Shown here: piece by piece, positions 49,384 to 62,289 of the stretch
Layout of the letters: each line of letters begins with the position of its first letter
Numbering within the stretch: the stretch's first letter is position 1
Assembly (NCBI RefSeq): GCF_029227915.1
Contig: NC_079886.1
Location: forward strand, 14,255,001 to 14,319,000
Reading direction: 5' to 3'
Source of the DNA: Hydractinia symbiolongicarpus
Lineage: Eukaryota > Cnidaria > Hydrozoa > Anthoathecata > Hydractiniidae
DNA length: 64,000 bases
The notes under the pieces: generated by a model
Databases searched by the model: none
Seen by the model: only the letters and a program-made list of their open reading frames with translations
What the model was told of the DNA's origin: nothing
Made by a program: the position numbers and the translations under genes

Positions 49384-49661
49384 CCTTCCAGTCTTAATGC
49401 ACTACGTCGTTTTCATTAGCGCCGCTGCCTTACAACATTCTTAACTACGTGCACAGTCCTATAAAGGCTGTAATATGGCCTTTTGCAGTCTAATAAAAGC
49501 CTCGCACGTAAATCACGCGGTTTCACCTGTCTGCCCAGGTTACCATTGGACTAGTCCTTCCAGTCTGAATGCCCTACAACGTCCCAAGTCGTTTTCATTA
49601 GCGCCGTTGCATTAGAACACTCTTAACTACGTGCACAGTCCTATAAAGGCTGTAATATGGC

Positions 49662-51433
49662 GTTTTGCAGTCTAATGAAAGCCTGACAGGTAAATCACGT
49701 GGTTCCATCTGCCTGTGCAGGCTACCATTGGACTATTCCTTACAGTCTCATCGTGTAACAACGTCCCAAGTCGTTTTTATTAGCGCCGTTACTTTTCAAA
49801 ACTATTAACTACGTGCACAGTCCTTTAAAGTCTGTAATATTGCAATTTGCAGTCTAATTAAGGCCTCACACGTAAATCACGTGGTTTCACCTGTCTGCGC
49901 AGGTTACCATTGGACTTGTCGTTCCAGTCTGAATACGCTACCACGTCCCAAGTCGTTTTCATTAGCGCCGTTGCCTTACAACACTCTTAACTATGTGTAT
50001 GGCCTTTTGCAGTCTAATAAAAGCCTCACACGTAAATCACGTGGTTCCATCTGCCTGCGCAGGTCACCATTGCACTATTCCTTCCAGTCTCAATGCGCTA
50101 CAACGTCCCAAGTCATTTTCATTAGCGCCACTGCCTTACAACACTCTTAACTACGTGCACAGTCCTATATAGGCTGTAATATGGCCTTTTGCAGTCTAAT
50201 AAAGGCTTCACACGTAAATCACGTGGTTTCACATGCCTGCGCGGTTTACCATTCGACTGTTCCTTCCAGTCTTAATGCACTACAACGTCGCAAGTTTTTT
50301 CATTAGCGCTGTGGCCTTACAACTGTCTTAACTATGTGCACATTCCTATAAAGGCTGTAATATGGCTTTTGCAGTCTAATAAAGGCTTCACACGTAAATC
50401 ACGCGGTTTCAGCTGACTGCGCCGGTTACCATTGGACTTGTCGTTCCAGTCTCAATGCGCTACCACGTCCCAAGTCGTATTTATTAGCGCCGTTGCCTTA
50501 CAACATTCTTAACTACGTGCACAGTCCTATAAAGGCTGTAATATGGCGTTTTGCAGTCTAATGAAAGCCTGACAGGTAAATCACGTGGTTCCATCTGCCT
50601 GTGCAGGCTACCATTGGACTATTCCTTACAGTCTCATCGTGTAACAACGTCCCAAGTCGTTTTTATTAGCGCCGTTACTTTTCAAAACTATTAACTACGT
50701 GCACAGTCCTTTAAAGTCTGTAATATTGCAATTTGCAGTCTAATTAAGGCCTCACACGTAAATCACGTGGTTTCACCTGTCTGCGCAGGTTACCATTGGA
50801 CTTGTCGTTCCAGTCTGAATACGCTACCACGTCCCAAGTCGTTTTCATTAGCGCCGTTGCCTTACAACACTCTTAACTATGTGTATGGCCTTTTGCAGTC
50901 TAATAAAAGCCTCACACGTAAATCACGTGGTTCCATCTGCCTGCGCAGGTCACCATTGCACTATTCCTTCCAGTCTCAATGCGCTACAACGTCCCAAGTC
51001 ATTTTCATTAGCGCCACTGCCTTACAACACTCTTAACTACGTGCACAGTCCTATATAGGCTGTAATATGGCCTTTTGCAGTCTAATAAAGGCTTCACACG
51101 TAAATCACGTGGTTTCACATGCCTGCGCGGTTTACCATTCGACTGTTCCTTCCAGTCTTAATGCACTACAACGTCGCAAGTTTTTTCATTAGCGCTGTGG
51201 CCTTACAACTGTCTTAACTATGTGCACAGTCCTATAAAGGCTGTAATATGGCTTTTGCAGTCTAATAAAGGCTTCACACGTAAATCACGCGGTTTCAGCT
51301 GACTGCGCCGGTTACCATTGGACTTGTCGTTCCAGTCTCAATGCGCTACCACGTCCCAAGTCGTATTTATTAGCGCCGTTGCCTTACAACATTCTTAACT
51401 ACGTGCACAGTCCTATAAAGGCTGTAATATGGC
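49662..51433 (+). repeat. 886-bp tandem duplication
   Basis: Copies are about 49,662-50,547 and 50,548-51,433. Private markers spaced 886 bp apart are GACAGGTAAATC, GTGTAACAACG (about 49,754/50,640), CTATATAGGC (50,165/51,051), GCGCGGTTTACC and AAGTTTTTTCATT. The last is a further 2-bp shortening that lies in both copies, so it predates the duplication. Confidence 0.88.
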
Positions 51434-52320
51434 CTTTTGCTGTCTAATAAAGGCTTCACACGTAAATCACGCGGTTTCAGCTGACTGCGCCGGTTACCAT
51501 TGGACTTGTCGTTCCAGTCTCAATGCGCTACCACGTCCCAAGTCGTATTTATTAGCGCCGTTGCCTTACAACATTCTTAACTACGTGCACAGTCCTATAA
51601 AGGCTGTAATATGGCTTTTTGCTGTCTAATAAAAGCCTCGCACGTAAATCACGCGGTTTCACCTGTCTGCCCAGGTTACCATTGGACTAGTCCTTCCAGT
51701 CTGAATGCGCTACAACGTCCCAAGTCGTTTTCATTAGCGCCATTGCATTAGAACACTCTTAACTACGTGCACAGTCCTATAAAGGCTGTAATATGGCCTT
51801 TTGCAGTCTAATAAAAGCCTCACATGTAAATCACGTGGTTCCATCTGCCTGTGCAGGCTACCATTGGACTATTCCTTACAGTCTCATCGTGCTACAACGT
51901 CCCAAGTCGTATTCATTAGCGTCGTTGCTTTACAACACTATTAACTACGTGCACAGTCCTATAAAGTCTGTAATATTGCGATTTGCAATCTAATTAAGGC
52001 CTCACACGTAAATCACGTGGTTTCACCTGTCTGCGCAGGTTACCATTGGACTTGTCATTCCAGTCTCGATGCCCTACCACGTCCCAAGTCGTTTTCATTA
52101 GCGCCGTTGCCTTACAACACTCTTAACTATGTGTATGGCCTTTTGCAGTCTAATAAAAGCCTCACACGTAAATCACGCGGTTTCAGCTGACTGCGCCGGT
52201 TACCATTGGACTTGTCGTTCCAGTCTCAATGCGCTACCACGTCCCAAGTCGTTTTCATTAGCGTCGTTGCCTTACAACACTCTTAACTATGTGTATGGCC
52301 TTTTGCAGTCTAATAAAAGC
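51230..52320 (+). repeat. Dispersed duplicate block, copy 2 (offset 7,077 bp)
   Basis: This is the counterpart of 44,150-45,240. It follows directly on the 886-bp tandem duplication and shares GATGCCCTACC or AATGCCCTACC near 52,069/44,992 and the AGCGTCGTTGCC variant near 52,260/45,183. Confidence 0.75.
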
Positions 52321-53429
52321 CTCACACGTAAATCACGTGGTTCCATCTGCCTATGCAGGTTACCATTGGACTATTCCTTCCAGTTTCAATGCGCTACAAC
52401 GTCCAAGTCGTTTTCATTAGCGCCATTGCCTTAGAACACTCTTAACTACGTGCACAGTCCTATAAAGGCTGTAATATTGCCTTTTGCAGTCTAATAAAGG
52501 CTTGACACGTAAATCACGTGCTTCCATTTGCCTATGCAGGTTACTATTGGACTATTCCTTCCAGTCTCAATGCGCTACAACGTCCCAAGTCGTTTTCATT
52601 AGCGCCGTTGCCTTAGAACACTCTTAACTACGTGCACAGTCCTATAAAGGCTGTAATATGGCCTTTTGCAGTCTAAAAAAAGCCTCACATGTAAATCACG
52701 TGGTTCCATCTGCCTGCGCAGGTTACCATTGCACCATTCCTTCCAGTCTCAATGCGCTACGTCGTTTTCATTAGCGCCGCTGCCTTGCAACATTCTTAAC
52801 TACGTGCACAGTCCTATAAAGGCTGTAATATGGCCTTTTGCAGTCTAATAAAAGCCTCGCACGTAAATCACGTGGTTTCACATGCCTGCGCGGGTTACCA
52901 TTCGACTGTTCCTTCCAGTCTCGATGCACTTCAACGTTTCAAGTGGTTTTCCTAAGCGCCGTGGCCTTAGAACTCTCTTAACTATGTGCACAGTCCTATA
53001 AGGACTGTAATATGGCCTTTTGCAGTCTAATAAAAGCCTCACACGTAAATCACGCGGTTTCAGCTGACTGCGCCGGTTACCATTGGACTTGTCGTTCCCG
53101 TCTCAATGCGCTACCACGTCCTAAGTCGTTTTCATTAGCGCCGTTGCCTTACAACACTCTTAACTATGTGTATGGCCTTTTGCAGTCTAATAAAAGCTTC
53201 ACACGTAAATCACGTGGTTCCATCTGCCTGCGCAGGTTAACATTGGACTAGATGTTTCAGTCTCAATGCACTACAACGTCCCAAGTCGTTTTCATTGGCG
53301 AAGTCGCCTTAGAACACTCTTAACTACGTGCACAGTCCTATAAAGGCTGTAATATGGCCTTTTGCAGTCTAATAAAAGCCACACACGTAAATCACGTGGT
53401 TCCATCTGCCTGCGCAGGTTACCATTGCA

Positions 53430-55243
53430 CTATTCCTTCCAGTCTCAATGCGCTACAACGTCCCCAGTCATTTTCATTAGCGCCACTGCCTTACAACACA
53501 TTTAACTACGTGCACAGTCCTATAAAGGCTGTAATATGGCCTTTTGCAGTCTAATAAAAGACTCGCACGTAAATCACGCGGTTTCACCTGTCTGCGCAGG
53601 TTACCATTGGACTAGTCCTTCCAGTCTCAATGCGCTACAACGTCCCAAGTCATTTTCATTAGCGCCATTGCATTAGAGCACTCTTAACTACGTGCATCGT
53701 CCTATAAAGCCTGTAATATGGCCTTTTGCAGTCTAATAAAGGCCTCATACGTAATTAACGTGGTTCCATCGGCCTGTGCAGGTTACCATTGCACTGTTCC
53801 TTCCAGTCTCATGCGTTACCATGTCCCAAGTCGTTTTCATTAGCGCCGTTGCCTTACAACACTCTTAACTACGTGCACAGTCTCATAAAGGCTGTAATAT
53901 GGTTGTTTGCAGTCTAATAAAGGCCTCGCACGTAAATCACGTGGTTTCACCTGTCTGCGCAGGTTACCATTGGACTAGTCCTTCCAGTCTTAATGCACTA
54001 CAACGTCGCAAGTTGTTTTCATTAGCGTTGGGCCTTAGAACTGTCTTAACTATGAGCACAGTCCTATAAAGGCTGTAATATGGCTTTTGCAGTCTAATAA
54101 AGGCTTCACACGTAAATCACGCGGTTTCAGCTGACTGCGCCGGTTACCATTGGACTTGTCGTTCCAGTTTCAATGCGCTACCACGTCCCAAGTCGTATTC
54201 ATTAGCGCCGTTGCCTTACAACATTCTTAACTACGTGCACAGTCCTATAAAGGCTGTAATATGGCCTTTTGCTGTCTAATAAAAGCCTCGCACGTAAATC
54301 ACGCGGTTTCACCTGTCTGCCCAGGTTACCATTGGACTATTCCTTCCAGTCTCAATGCGCTACAACGTCCCCAGTCATTTTCATTAGCGCCACTGCCTTA
54401 CAACACATTTAACTACGTGCACAGTCCTATAAAGGCTGTAATATGGCCTTTTGCAGTCTAATAAAAGACTCGCACGTAAATCACGCGGTTTCACCTGTCT
54501 GCGCAGGTTACCATTGGACTAGTCCTTCCAGTCTCAATGCGCTACAACGTCCCAAGTCATTTTCATTAGCGCCATTGCATTAGAGCACTCTTAACTACGT
54601 GCATCGTCCTATAAAGCCTGTAATATGGCCTTTTGCAGTCTAATAAAGGCCTCATACGTAATTAACGTGGTTCCATCGGCCTGTGCAGGTTACCATTGCA
54701 CTGTTCCTTCCAGTCTCATGCGTTACCATGTCCCAAGTCGTTTTCATTAGCGCCGTTGCCTTACAACACTCTTAACTACGTGCACAGTCTCATAAAGGCT
54801 GTAATATGGTTGTTTGCAGTCTAATAAAGGCCTCGCACGTAAATCACGTGGTTTCACCTGTCTGCGCAGGTTACCATTGGACTAGTCCTTCCAGTCTTAA
54901 TGCACTACAACGTCGCAAGTTGTTTTCATTAGCGTTGGGCCTTAGAACTGTCTTAACTATGAGCACAGTCCTATAAAGGCTGTAATATGGCTTTTGCAGT
55001 CTAATAAAGGCTTCACACGTAAATCACGCGGTTTCAGCTGACTGCGCCGGTTACCATTGGACTTGTCGTTCCAGTTTCAATGCGCTACCACGTCCCAAGT
55101 CGTATTCATTAGCGCCGTTGCCTTACAACATTCTTAACTACGTGCACAGTCCTATAAAGGCTGTAATATGGCCTTTTGCTGTCTAATAAAAGCCTCGCAC
55201 GTAAATCACGCGGTTTCACCTGTCTGCCCAGGTTACCATTGGA
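53430..55243 (+). repeat. 907-bp tandem duplication
   Basis: Copies are about 53,430-54,336 and 54,337-55,243. Markers at +907 are CGTCCCCAGTCATT, ACACATTTAAC, AAAAGACTCGCACG (53,565/54,472), ATGGTTGTTTGC, AGCGTTGGGCC (a short deletion in a CTGTGGCC-class unit) and CTATGAGCAC. The junction unit at 54,261 is a hybrid: its front is the CTGCCCAGG class and its rear the CCCCAGTCATT class. Confidence 0.87.
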
Positions 55244-56449
55244 CTAGTCCTTCCAGTCTGAATGCGCTACAACGTCCCAAGTCGTTTTCATTAGCGCCAT
55301 TGCATTAGAACACTCTTAACTACGTGCACAGTCCTATAAAGGCTGTAATATGGCCTTTTGCAGTCTAATAAAAGCCTCACACGTAAATCACGTGGTTCCA
55401 TCTGCCTGTGCAGGCTACCATTGGACTATTCCTTACAGTCTCATCGTGCTACAACGTCCCAAGTCGTTTTCATTAGAGCCGTTGCTTTACAACTTTATTA
55501 ACTACGTGCACAGTCCTATAAAGTCTGTAATATTGCGATTTGCAGTCTAATTAAGGCCTCACACGTAAATCACGTGGTTTCACCTGTCTGCGCAGGTTAC
55601 CATTGGACTTGTCGTTCCAGTCTCAATGCGCTACCACGTCCCAAGTCATTTTCATTAGCGCCGTTGCCTTACAACACTCTTAAGTATGTGTATGGCCTTT
55701 TGCAGACTAATAAAAGCCTCACAAGTAAATCACGCGGTTTCATCTGACTGCGCCGGTTACCATTGGACTTGTCGTTCCAGTCTCAATGCGCTACCACGTC
55801 CCAAGTCGTTTTCATTAGCGCCGTTGCCTTACAACACTCTTAACTATGTGTATGGCTTTTTGCAGTCTATAAAAAGCCTCACACGTAAATCACGTGGTTC
55901 CATCTGCCTGCGCAGGTTACCATTGGACTAGACGTTTCAGTCTGAATGCACTACAACGTCCCAAGTCGTTTTCATTAGCGCCATTGCCTTAGAACACTCT
56001 TAACTACGTGCACAGTCCTATAAAGGCTGTAATATTGCCTTTTGCAGTCTAATAAAGGCCTGACACGTAAATCACGTGCTTCCATTTGCCTATGCAGGTT
56101 ACCATTGGACTATTCCTTCCAGTCTCAATGCGCTACAACGTCCCAAGTTGTTTTCATTAGCGCCGTTGCCTTAGAACACTCTTAACTACGTGCACAGTCC
56201 TATAAAGGCTGTAATATGGCCTTTTGCAGTCTAAAAAAAGCCTCACATGTAAATCACGTGGTTCCATCTGCCTGCGCAGGTTACCATTGCACTATTCCTT
56301 CCAGTCTCAATGCGCTACGTCGTTTTCATTAGCGCCGCTGCCTTACAACATTCTTAACTACGTGCACAGTCCTATAAAGGCTGTAATATGGCCTTTTGCA
56401 GTCTAATAAAAGCCTCGCACGTAAATCACGCGGTTTCACCTGTCTGCCC

Positions 56450-58540
56450 AGGTTACCATTGGACTAGTCCTTCCAGTCTGAATGCCCTATAACGTCCCAA
56501 GTCGTTTTCATTAGCGCCATTGCATTAGAACACTCTTAACTACGTGCACAGTCCTATAAAGGCGGTAATATGGCGTTTTGCAGTCTAATGAAAGCCTGAC
56601 ACGTAAATCACGTGGTTCCATCTGCCTGTGCAGGCTACCATTGGACTATTCCTTACAGTCTCATCGTGCTACAACGTCCCAAGTCGTTTTCATTAGCGCC
56701 GTTACTTTTCAACACTATTAACTACGTGCACAGTCCTTTAAAGTCTGTAATATTGCAATTTGCAGTCTAATTAAGGCCTCACACGTAAATCACGTGGTTT
56801 CACCTGTCTGCGCAGGTTACCATTGGACTTGTCGTTCCAGTCTGAATACGCTACCACGTCCCAAGTCATTTTCATTAGCGCCGTTGCCTTACAACACTCT
56901 TAACTATGTGTATGGCCTTTTGCAGTCTAATAAAAGCCTCACACGTAAATCACGTGGTTCCATCTGCCTGCGCAGGTCACCATTGGACTAGACGTTTCAG
57001 TCTCAATGCACTACAACGTCCCAAGTCGTTTTCATTGGCGAAGTCGCCTTAGAACACTCTTAACTACGTGCACCGTCCTATAAAGGCTGTAATATGGCCT
57101 TTTGCAGTCTAATAAAAGCCAGACACGTAAATCACGTGGTTCCATCTGCCTGGGCAGGTTACCATTGCACTATTCCTCCAAGTCTCAATGCGCTACAACG
57201 TCCCAAGTCATTTTCATTAGCGCCACTGCCTTACAACACTCTTAACTACGTGCACAGTCCTATAAAGGCTGTAATATGGCCTTGTGCAGTCTAATAAAGG
57301 CTTCACACGTAAATCACGTGGTTTCACATGCCTGCGCGGGTTACCATTCGACTGTTCCTTCCAGTCTCGATGCGCTTCAACGTTTCAAGTGGTTTTCCTA
57401 AGCGCCGTGGCCTTAAAACTCTCTTAACTATGTGCACAGTCCTATAAAGGCTGTAATATGGCCTTTTGCAGTCTAATAAAGGACTCGCACGTATATCACG
57501 CGGTTTCACCTGTCTGCGCAGGTTACCATTGGACTAGTCCTTCCAGTCTGAATGCCCTATAACGTCCCAAGTCGTTTTCATTAGCGCCATTGCATTAGAA
57601 CACTCTTAACTAGGTGCACAGTCCTATAAAGGCTGTAATATGGCGTTTTGCAGTCTAATGAAAGCCTGACACGTAAATCACGTGGTTCCATCTGCCTGTG
57701 CAGGCTACCATTGGACTATTCCTTACAGTCTCATTGTGCTACAACGTCCCAAGTCATTTTCATTAGCGCCGTTACTTTTCAACACTATTAACTACGTGCA
57801 CAGTCCTTTAAAGTCTGTAATATTGCAATTTGCAGTCTAATTAAGGCCTCACACGTAAATCACGTGGTTTCACCTGTCTGCGCAGGTTACCATTGGACTT
57901 GTCGTTCCAGTCTGAATACGCTACCACGTCCCAAGTCGTTTTCATTAGCGCCGTTGCCTTACAACACTCTTAACTATGTGTATGGCCTTTTGCAGTCTAA
58001 TAAAAGCCTCACACGAAAATCACGTGGTTCCATCTGCCTGCGCAGGTCACCATTGGACTAGACGTTTCAGTCTCAATGCACTACAACGTCCCAAGTCGTT
58101 TTCATTGTCAAAGTCGCCTTAGAACACTCTTAACTACGTGCACCGTCCTATAAAGGCTGTAATATGGCCTTTTGCAGTCTAATAAAAGCCAGACACGTAA
58201 ATCACGTGGTTCCATCTGCCTGCGCAGGTTACCATTGCACTATTCCTCCAAGTCTCAATGCGCTACAACGTCCCAAGTCATTTTCATTAGCGCCACTGCC
58301 TTACAACACTCTTAACTACGTGCACAGTCCTATAAAGGCTGTAATATGGCCTTTTGCAGTCTAATAAAGGCTTCACACGTAAATCACGTGGTTTCACATG
58401 CCTGCGCGGGTTACCATTCGACTGTTCCTTCCAGTCTCGATGCGCTTCAACGTTTCAAGTGGTTTTCCTAAGCGCCGTGGCCTTAGAACTCTCTTAACTA
58501 TGTGCACAGTCCTATAAGGGCTGTGATATGGTCTTTTGCA
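56450..58540 (+). repeat. 1,070-bp tandem duplication
   Basis: Copies are about 56,450-57,519 and 57,520-58,540. Markers at +1,070 are AATGCCCTATAACG (56,481/57,551), GAATACGCTACC, AAGCCAGACACG (57,115/58,185), ATTCCTCCAAGTC (about 57,172/58,242) and the divergent GCGCTTCAACGTTTC monomer. Copy 2 has a private ATTGTCAAAGTCGCC. Confidence 0.83.
57324..57440 (+). repeat. Divergent monomer class (CGATGCGCTTCAACGTTTC)
   Basis: This is a representative of the most divergent class. Diagnostic bases are CATGCCTGCGCGGGTTACC, ATTCGACTGTTCC, CAACGTTTCAAGTGG, TTTTCCTAAGCGCCGTGGCC and AAAACTCTCTTAAC. Other members lie near 46,020, 47,080, 52,915, 58,436, 59,690, 61,090 and 63,605. None was seen left of 44 kb. 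Its reverse strand has an open frame of about 60 codons in some copies, which is a repeat shadow and not a gene. Confidence 0.75.
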
Positions 58541-60110
58541 GTCTAATAAAAGCCTCACACGTAAATCACGCGGTTTCAGCTGACTGCGCCGGTTACCATT
58601 GGACTTGTCGTTCCAGTCTCAATGCGCTACCACGTCCCAAGTCGTTTTCATTAGCGCCGTTGCCTTACAACACTCTTAACTATGTGTATGGCCTTTTGCA
58701 GTCTAATAAAAGCCTCACACGTAAATCACGTGGTTCCATCTGCCTGCGCAGGTTACCATTGGACTAGACGTTTCAGTCTCAATGCACTACAACATCCCAA
58801 GTCGTTTTCATTGGCGAAGTCGCCTTAGAACACTCTTAACTACGTGCACAGTCCTATAAAGGCTGTAATATGGCCTTTTGCAGTCTAATAAAGGACTCGC
58901 ACGTAAATCACGCGGTTTCACCTGTCTGCGCAGGTTACCATTGGACCAGTCCTTCCAGTCTCAATGCGCTACAACGTTCCAAGTCGTTTTCATTAGCGCC
59001 ATTGCATTAGAACACTCTTAACTACGTTCACCGTCCTATAAAGGCTGTAATATTGCCTTTTGCAGTCTCATAAAGGCCTCACACGTAAATCACGTGGTTT
59101 CACCTGTCTGCCCAGGTTACCATTGCACTGTTCCTTCCAGTCTCATGCGTTACCACGTCCCAAGTCGTTTTCATTAGCGCCGTTGCCTTACAACACTCTT
59201 AACTACGTGCGCAGTCCTATAAAGTCTGTAATATGGCCTTTTGCAGTCTAATAAAGGCCTCGCACGTAAATCACGTGGTTTCACCTGTCTGCGCAGGTTA
59301 CCATTGGACTAGTCCTTCCAGTCTGAATGCGCTACAACGTCGCAAGTTGTTTTCATTAGCGCTGTGGCCTTAGAACTGTCTTAACTATGTGCACAGTCCT
59401 ATAAAGGCTGTAATATGGCCTTTTGCAGTCTAATAAAAGCCAGACACGTAAATCACGTGGTTCCATCTGCCTGGGCAGGTTACCATTGCACTATTCCTCC
59501 AAGTCTCAATGCGCTACAACGTCCTAAGTCATTTTCATTAGCGCCACTGCCTTACAACACTCTTAACTACGTGCACAGTCCTATAAAGGCTGTAATATGG
59601 CCTTTTGCAGTCTAATAAAGGCTTCACACGTAAATCACGTGGTTTCACATGCCTGCGCGTGTTACCATTCGACTGTTCCTTCCAGTCTTGATGCGCTTCA
59701 ACGTTTCAAGTGGTTTTCCTAAGCGCCGTGGCCTTAGAACTCTCCTAACTATGTGCACAGTCCTATAAGGGCTGTGATATGGCCTTTTGCAGTCTAATAA
59801 AAGCCTCACACGTAAATCACGCGGTTTCAGCTGACTGCGCCGGTTACCATTGGACTTGTCGTTCCAGTCTCAATGCGCTACCACGTCCCAAGTCGTTTTC
59901 ACTAGCGCCGTTGCCTTACAACACTCTTAACTATGTGTATGGCCTTTTGCAGTCTAATAAAAGCCTCACACGTAAATCACGTGGTTCCATCTGCCTGCGC
60001 AGGTTACCATTGGACTAGACGTTTCAGTCTCAATGCACTACAACGTCCCAAGTCGTTTTCATTGGCGAAGTCGCCTTAGAACACTCTTAACTACGTGCAC
60101 AGTTCTATAA
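58145..60110 (+). repeat. 1,251-bp offset duplicate overlapping the 1,070-bp repeat
   Basis: 58,145-58,858 recurs at 59,396-60,109: CCAGACACG with CCTCCAAGTC (58,164/59,415 units), the GCGCTTCAACGTTTC monomer, and CTGTGATATGG before 58,528/59,779. The intervening 58,860-59,395 holds CTCATAAAGGCC and CTGTGGCC-class monomers resembling the left-edge HOR. Confidence 0.8.
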
Positions 60111-61565
60111 AGTCTGTAATATGGCCTTTTGCAATCTAATAAAAGCCACACACGTAAATCACGTGGTTCCATCTGCCTGCGCAGGTTACCATTGGACTAT
60201 TCCTTCCAGTCTCAATGCGCTACAACGTCCCAAGTCGTTTTCATTAGCGCCGTTGCCTTAGAACACTCTTAACTACGTGCACAGTCCTATAAAGGCTGTA
60301 ATATTGCCTTTTGCAGTCTAATAAAAGCCTCACACGTAAATCACGTGGTTCCATCTGCCTGCGCAGGTTACCATTGCACTATTCCTTCCAGTCTCAATGC
60401 GCTACGTCGTTTTCATTAGCGCCGCTGCCTTACAACATTTTTAACTACGTGCACAGTCCTATAAAGGCTGTAATATGACCTTTTGCAGTCTAATAAAAGC
60501 CTCGCACGTAAATCACGCGGTTTCACCTGTCTGCCCAGGTTACCATTGGACTAGTCCTTCCAGTCTGAATGCCCTACAACGTCCCAAGTCGTTTTCATTA
60601 GCGCCATTGCATTAGAACACTCTTAACTACGTGCACAGTCCTATAAAGGCTGTAATATGGCGTTTTGCAGTTCAATAAAAGCCTGACACGTAAATCACGT
60701 GGTTCCATCTGCCTGTGCAGGCTACCATTGGATTATTCCTTACAGTCTCATCGTGCTACAACGTCCCAAGTCGTTTTCATTAGCGCCGTTACTTTACAAC
60801 ACTATTAACTACGTGCACAGTCCTTTAAAGTCTGTAATATTGCAATTTGCAGTCTCATTAAGGCCTCACACGTAAATCACGTGGTTTCACCTGTCTGCGC
60901 AGGTTACCATTGGACTTGTCGTTCCAGTCTGAATACGCTACCACGTCCCAAGTCGTTTTCATTAGCGCCGTTGCCTTACAACACTCTTAACTATATGTAT
61001 GGCCTTTTGCAGTCTAATAAAAGCCTCACACGTAAATCACGTGGTTCCATCTGCCTGCGCGGGTTACCATTCGACTGTTCCTTCCAGTCTCGATGCACTT
61101 CAACGTTTCAAGTGGTTTTCCTAAGCGCCGTGGCCTTAAAACTCTCTTAACTATGTGCACAGTCCTATAAGGGCTGTAATATGGCCTTTTGCAGTCTAAT
61201 AAAAGCCTCACACGTAAATCACGCGGTTTCAGCTGACTGCGCCGGTTACCATTGGACTTGTCGTTCCAGTCTCAATGCGCTACCACCTCCCAAGCCGTTT
61301 TCATTAGCGCCGTTGCCTTACAACACTCTTAACTATGTGTATGGCTTTTTGCAGTCTAATAAAAGCCTCACACGTAAATCACGTGGTTCCATCTGCCTGC
61401 GCAGGTTACCATTGGACTAGACGTTTCAGTCTCAATGCACTACAACGTCCCAAGTCATTTTCATTGGCGAAGTCGCCTAAGAACACTCTTAACTACGTGC
61501 ACAGTCCTATAAAGGCTGTAATATGGCCTTTTGCAGTCTAATAAAGGCCTCATACGTAATTAACG

Positions 61566-62289
61566 TGGTTCCATCGGCCTGTGCAGGTTACCATTGCACT
61601 GTTCCTTCCAGTCTCATGCGTTACCACGTCCCAAGTCGTTTTCATTAGCGCCGTTGCCTTACAACACTCTTAACTACGTGCACAGTCCTATAAGGCTGTA
61701 ATATGGCCTTTTGCAGTCTAATAAAAGCCTTGCACGTAAATCACGCGGTTTCAACTCTCTGCGCATTTTACCATTCGACTAACCCTTCCAGTCTCAATGC
61801 GCTACAACGTTCCAAGTCGTTTTCATTAGCGCCATTGCATTAGAACACTCTTAACTACGTTCACCGTCCTATAAAGGCTGTAATATTGCCTTTTGCAGTC
61901 TCATAAAGGCCTCACACGTAAATCACGTGGTTCCATCGGCCTGTGCAGGTTACCATTGCACTGTTCCTTCCAGTCTCATGCGTTACCACGTCCCAAGTCG
62001 TTTTCATTAGCGCCGTTGCCTTACAACACTCTTAACTACGTGCACAGTCCTATAAGGCTGTAATATGGCCTTTTGCAGTCTAATAAAAGCCTTGCACGTA
62101 AATCACGCGGTTTCAACTCTCTGCGCATTTTACCATTCGACTAACCCTTCCAGTCTCAATGCGCTACAACGTTCCAAGTCGTTTTCATTAGCGCCATTGC
62201 ATTAGAACATTCTTAACTACGTTTACCGTCCTATAAAGGCTGTAATATTGCCTTTTGCAGTCTCATAAAGGCCTCACACGTAAATCACG
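61566..62289 (+). repeat. 362-bp dimer tandem duplication
   Basis: Copies are about 61,566-61,927 and 61,928-62,289. Both contain the one-base-short CCTATAAGGCTG (about 61,687/62,049), GCGCATTTTACC, CGACTAACCC and CAACGTTCCAAG. This is the shortest clear multimer duplication in the window. Confidence 0.83.

Noticed and set aside
57324-57509. Minus-strand ORFs of 61 codons here and at 61,026-61,211 and 63,567-63,752
   Set aside because: They are reverse-strand frames through the divergent monomer class, present only because those copies lack stops.
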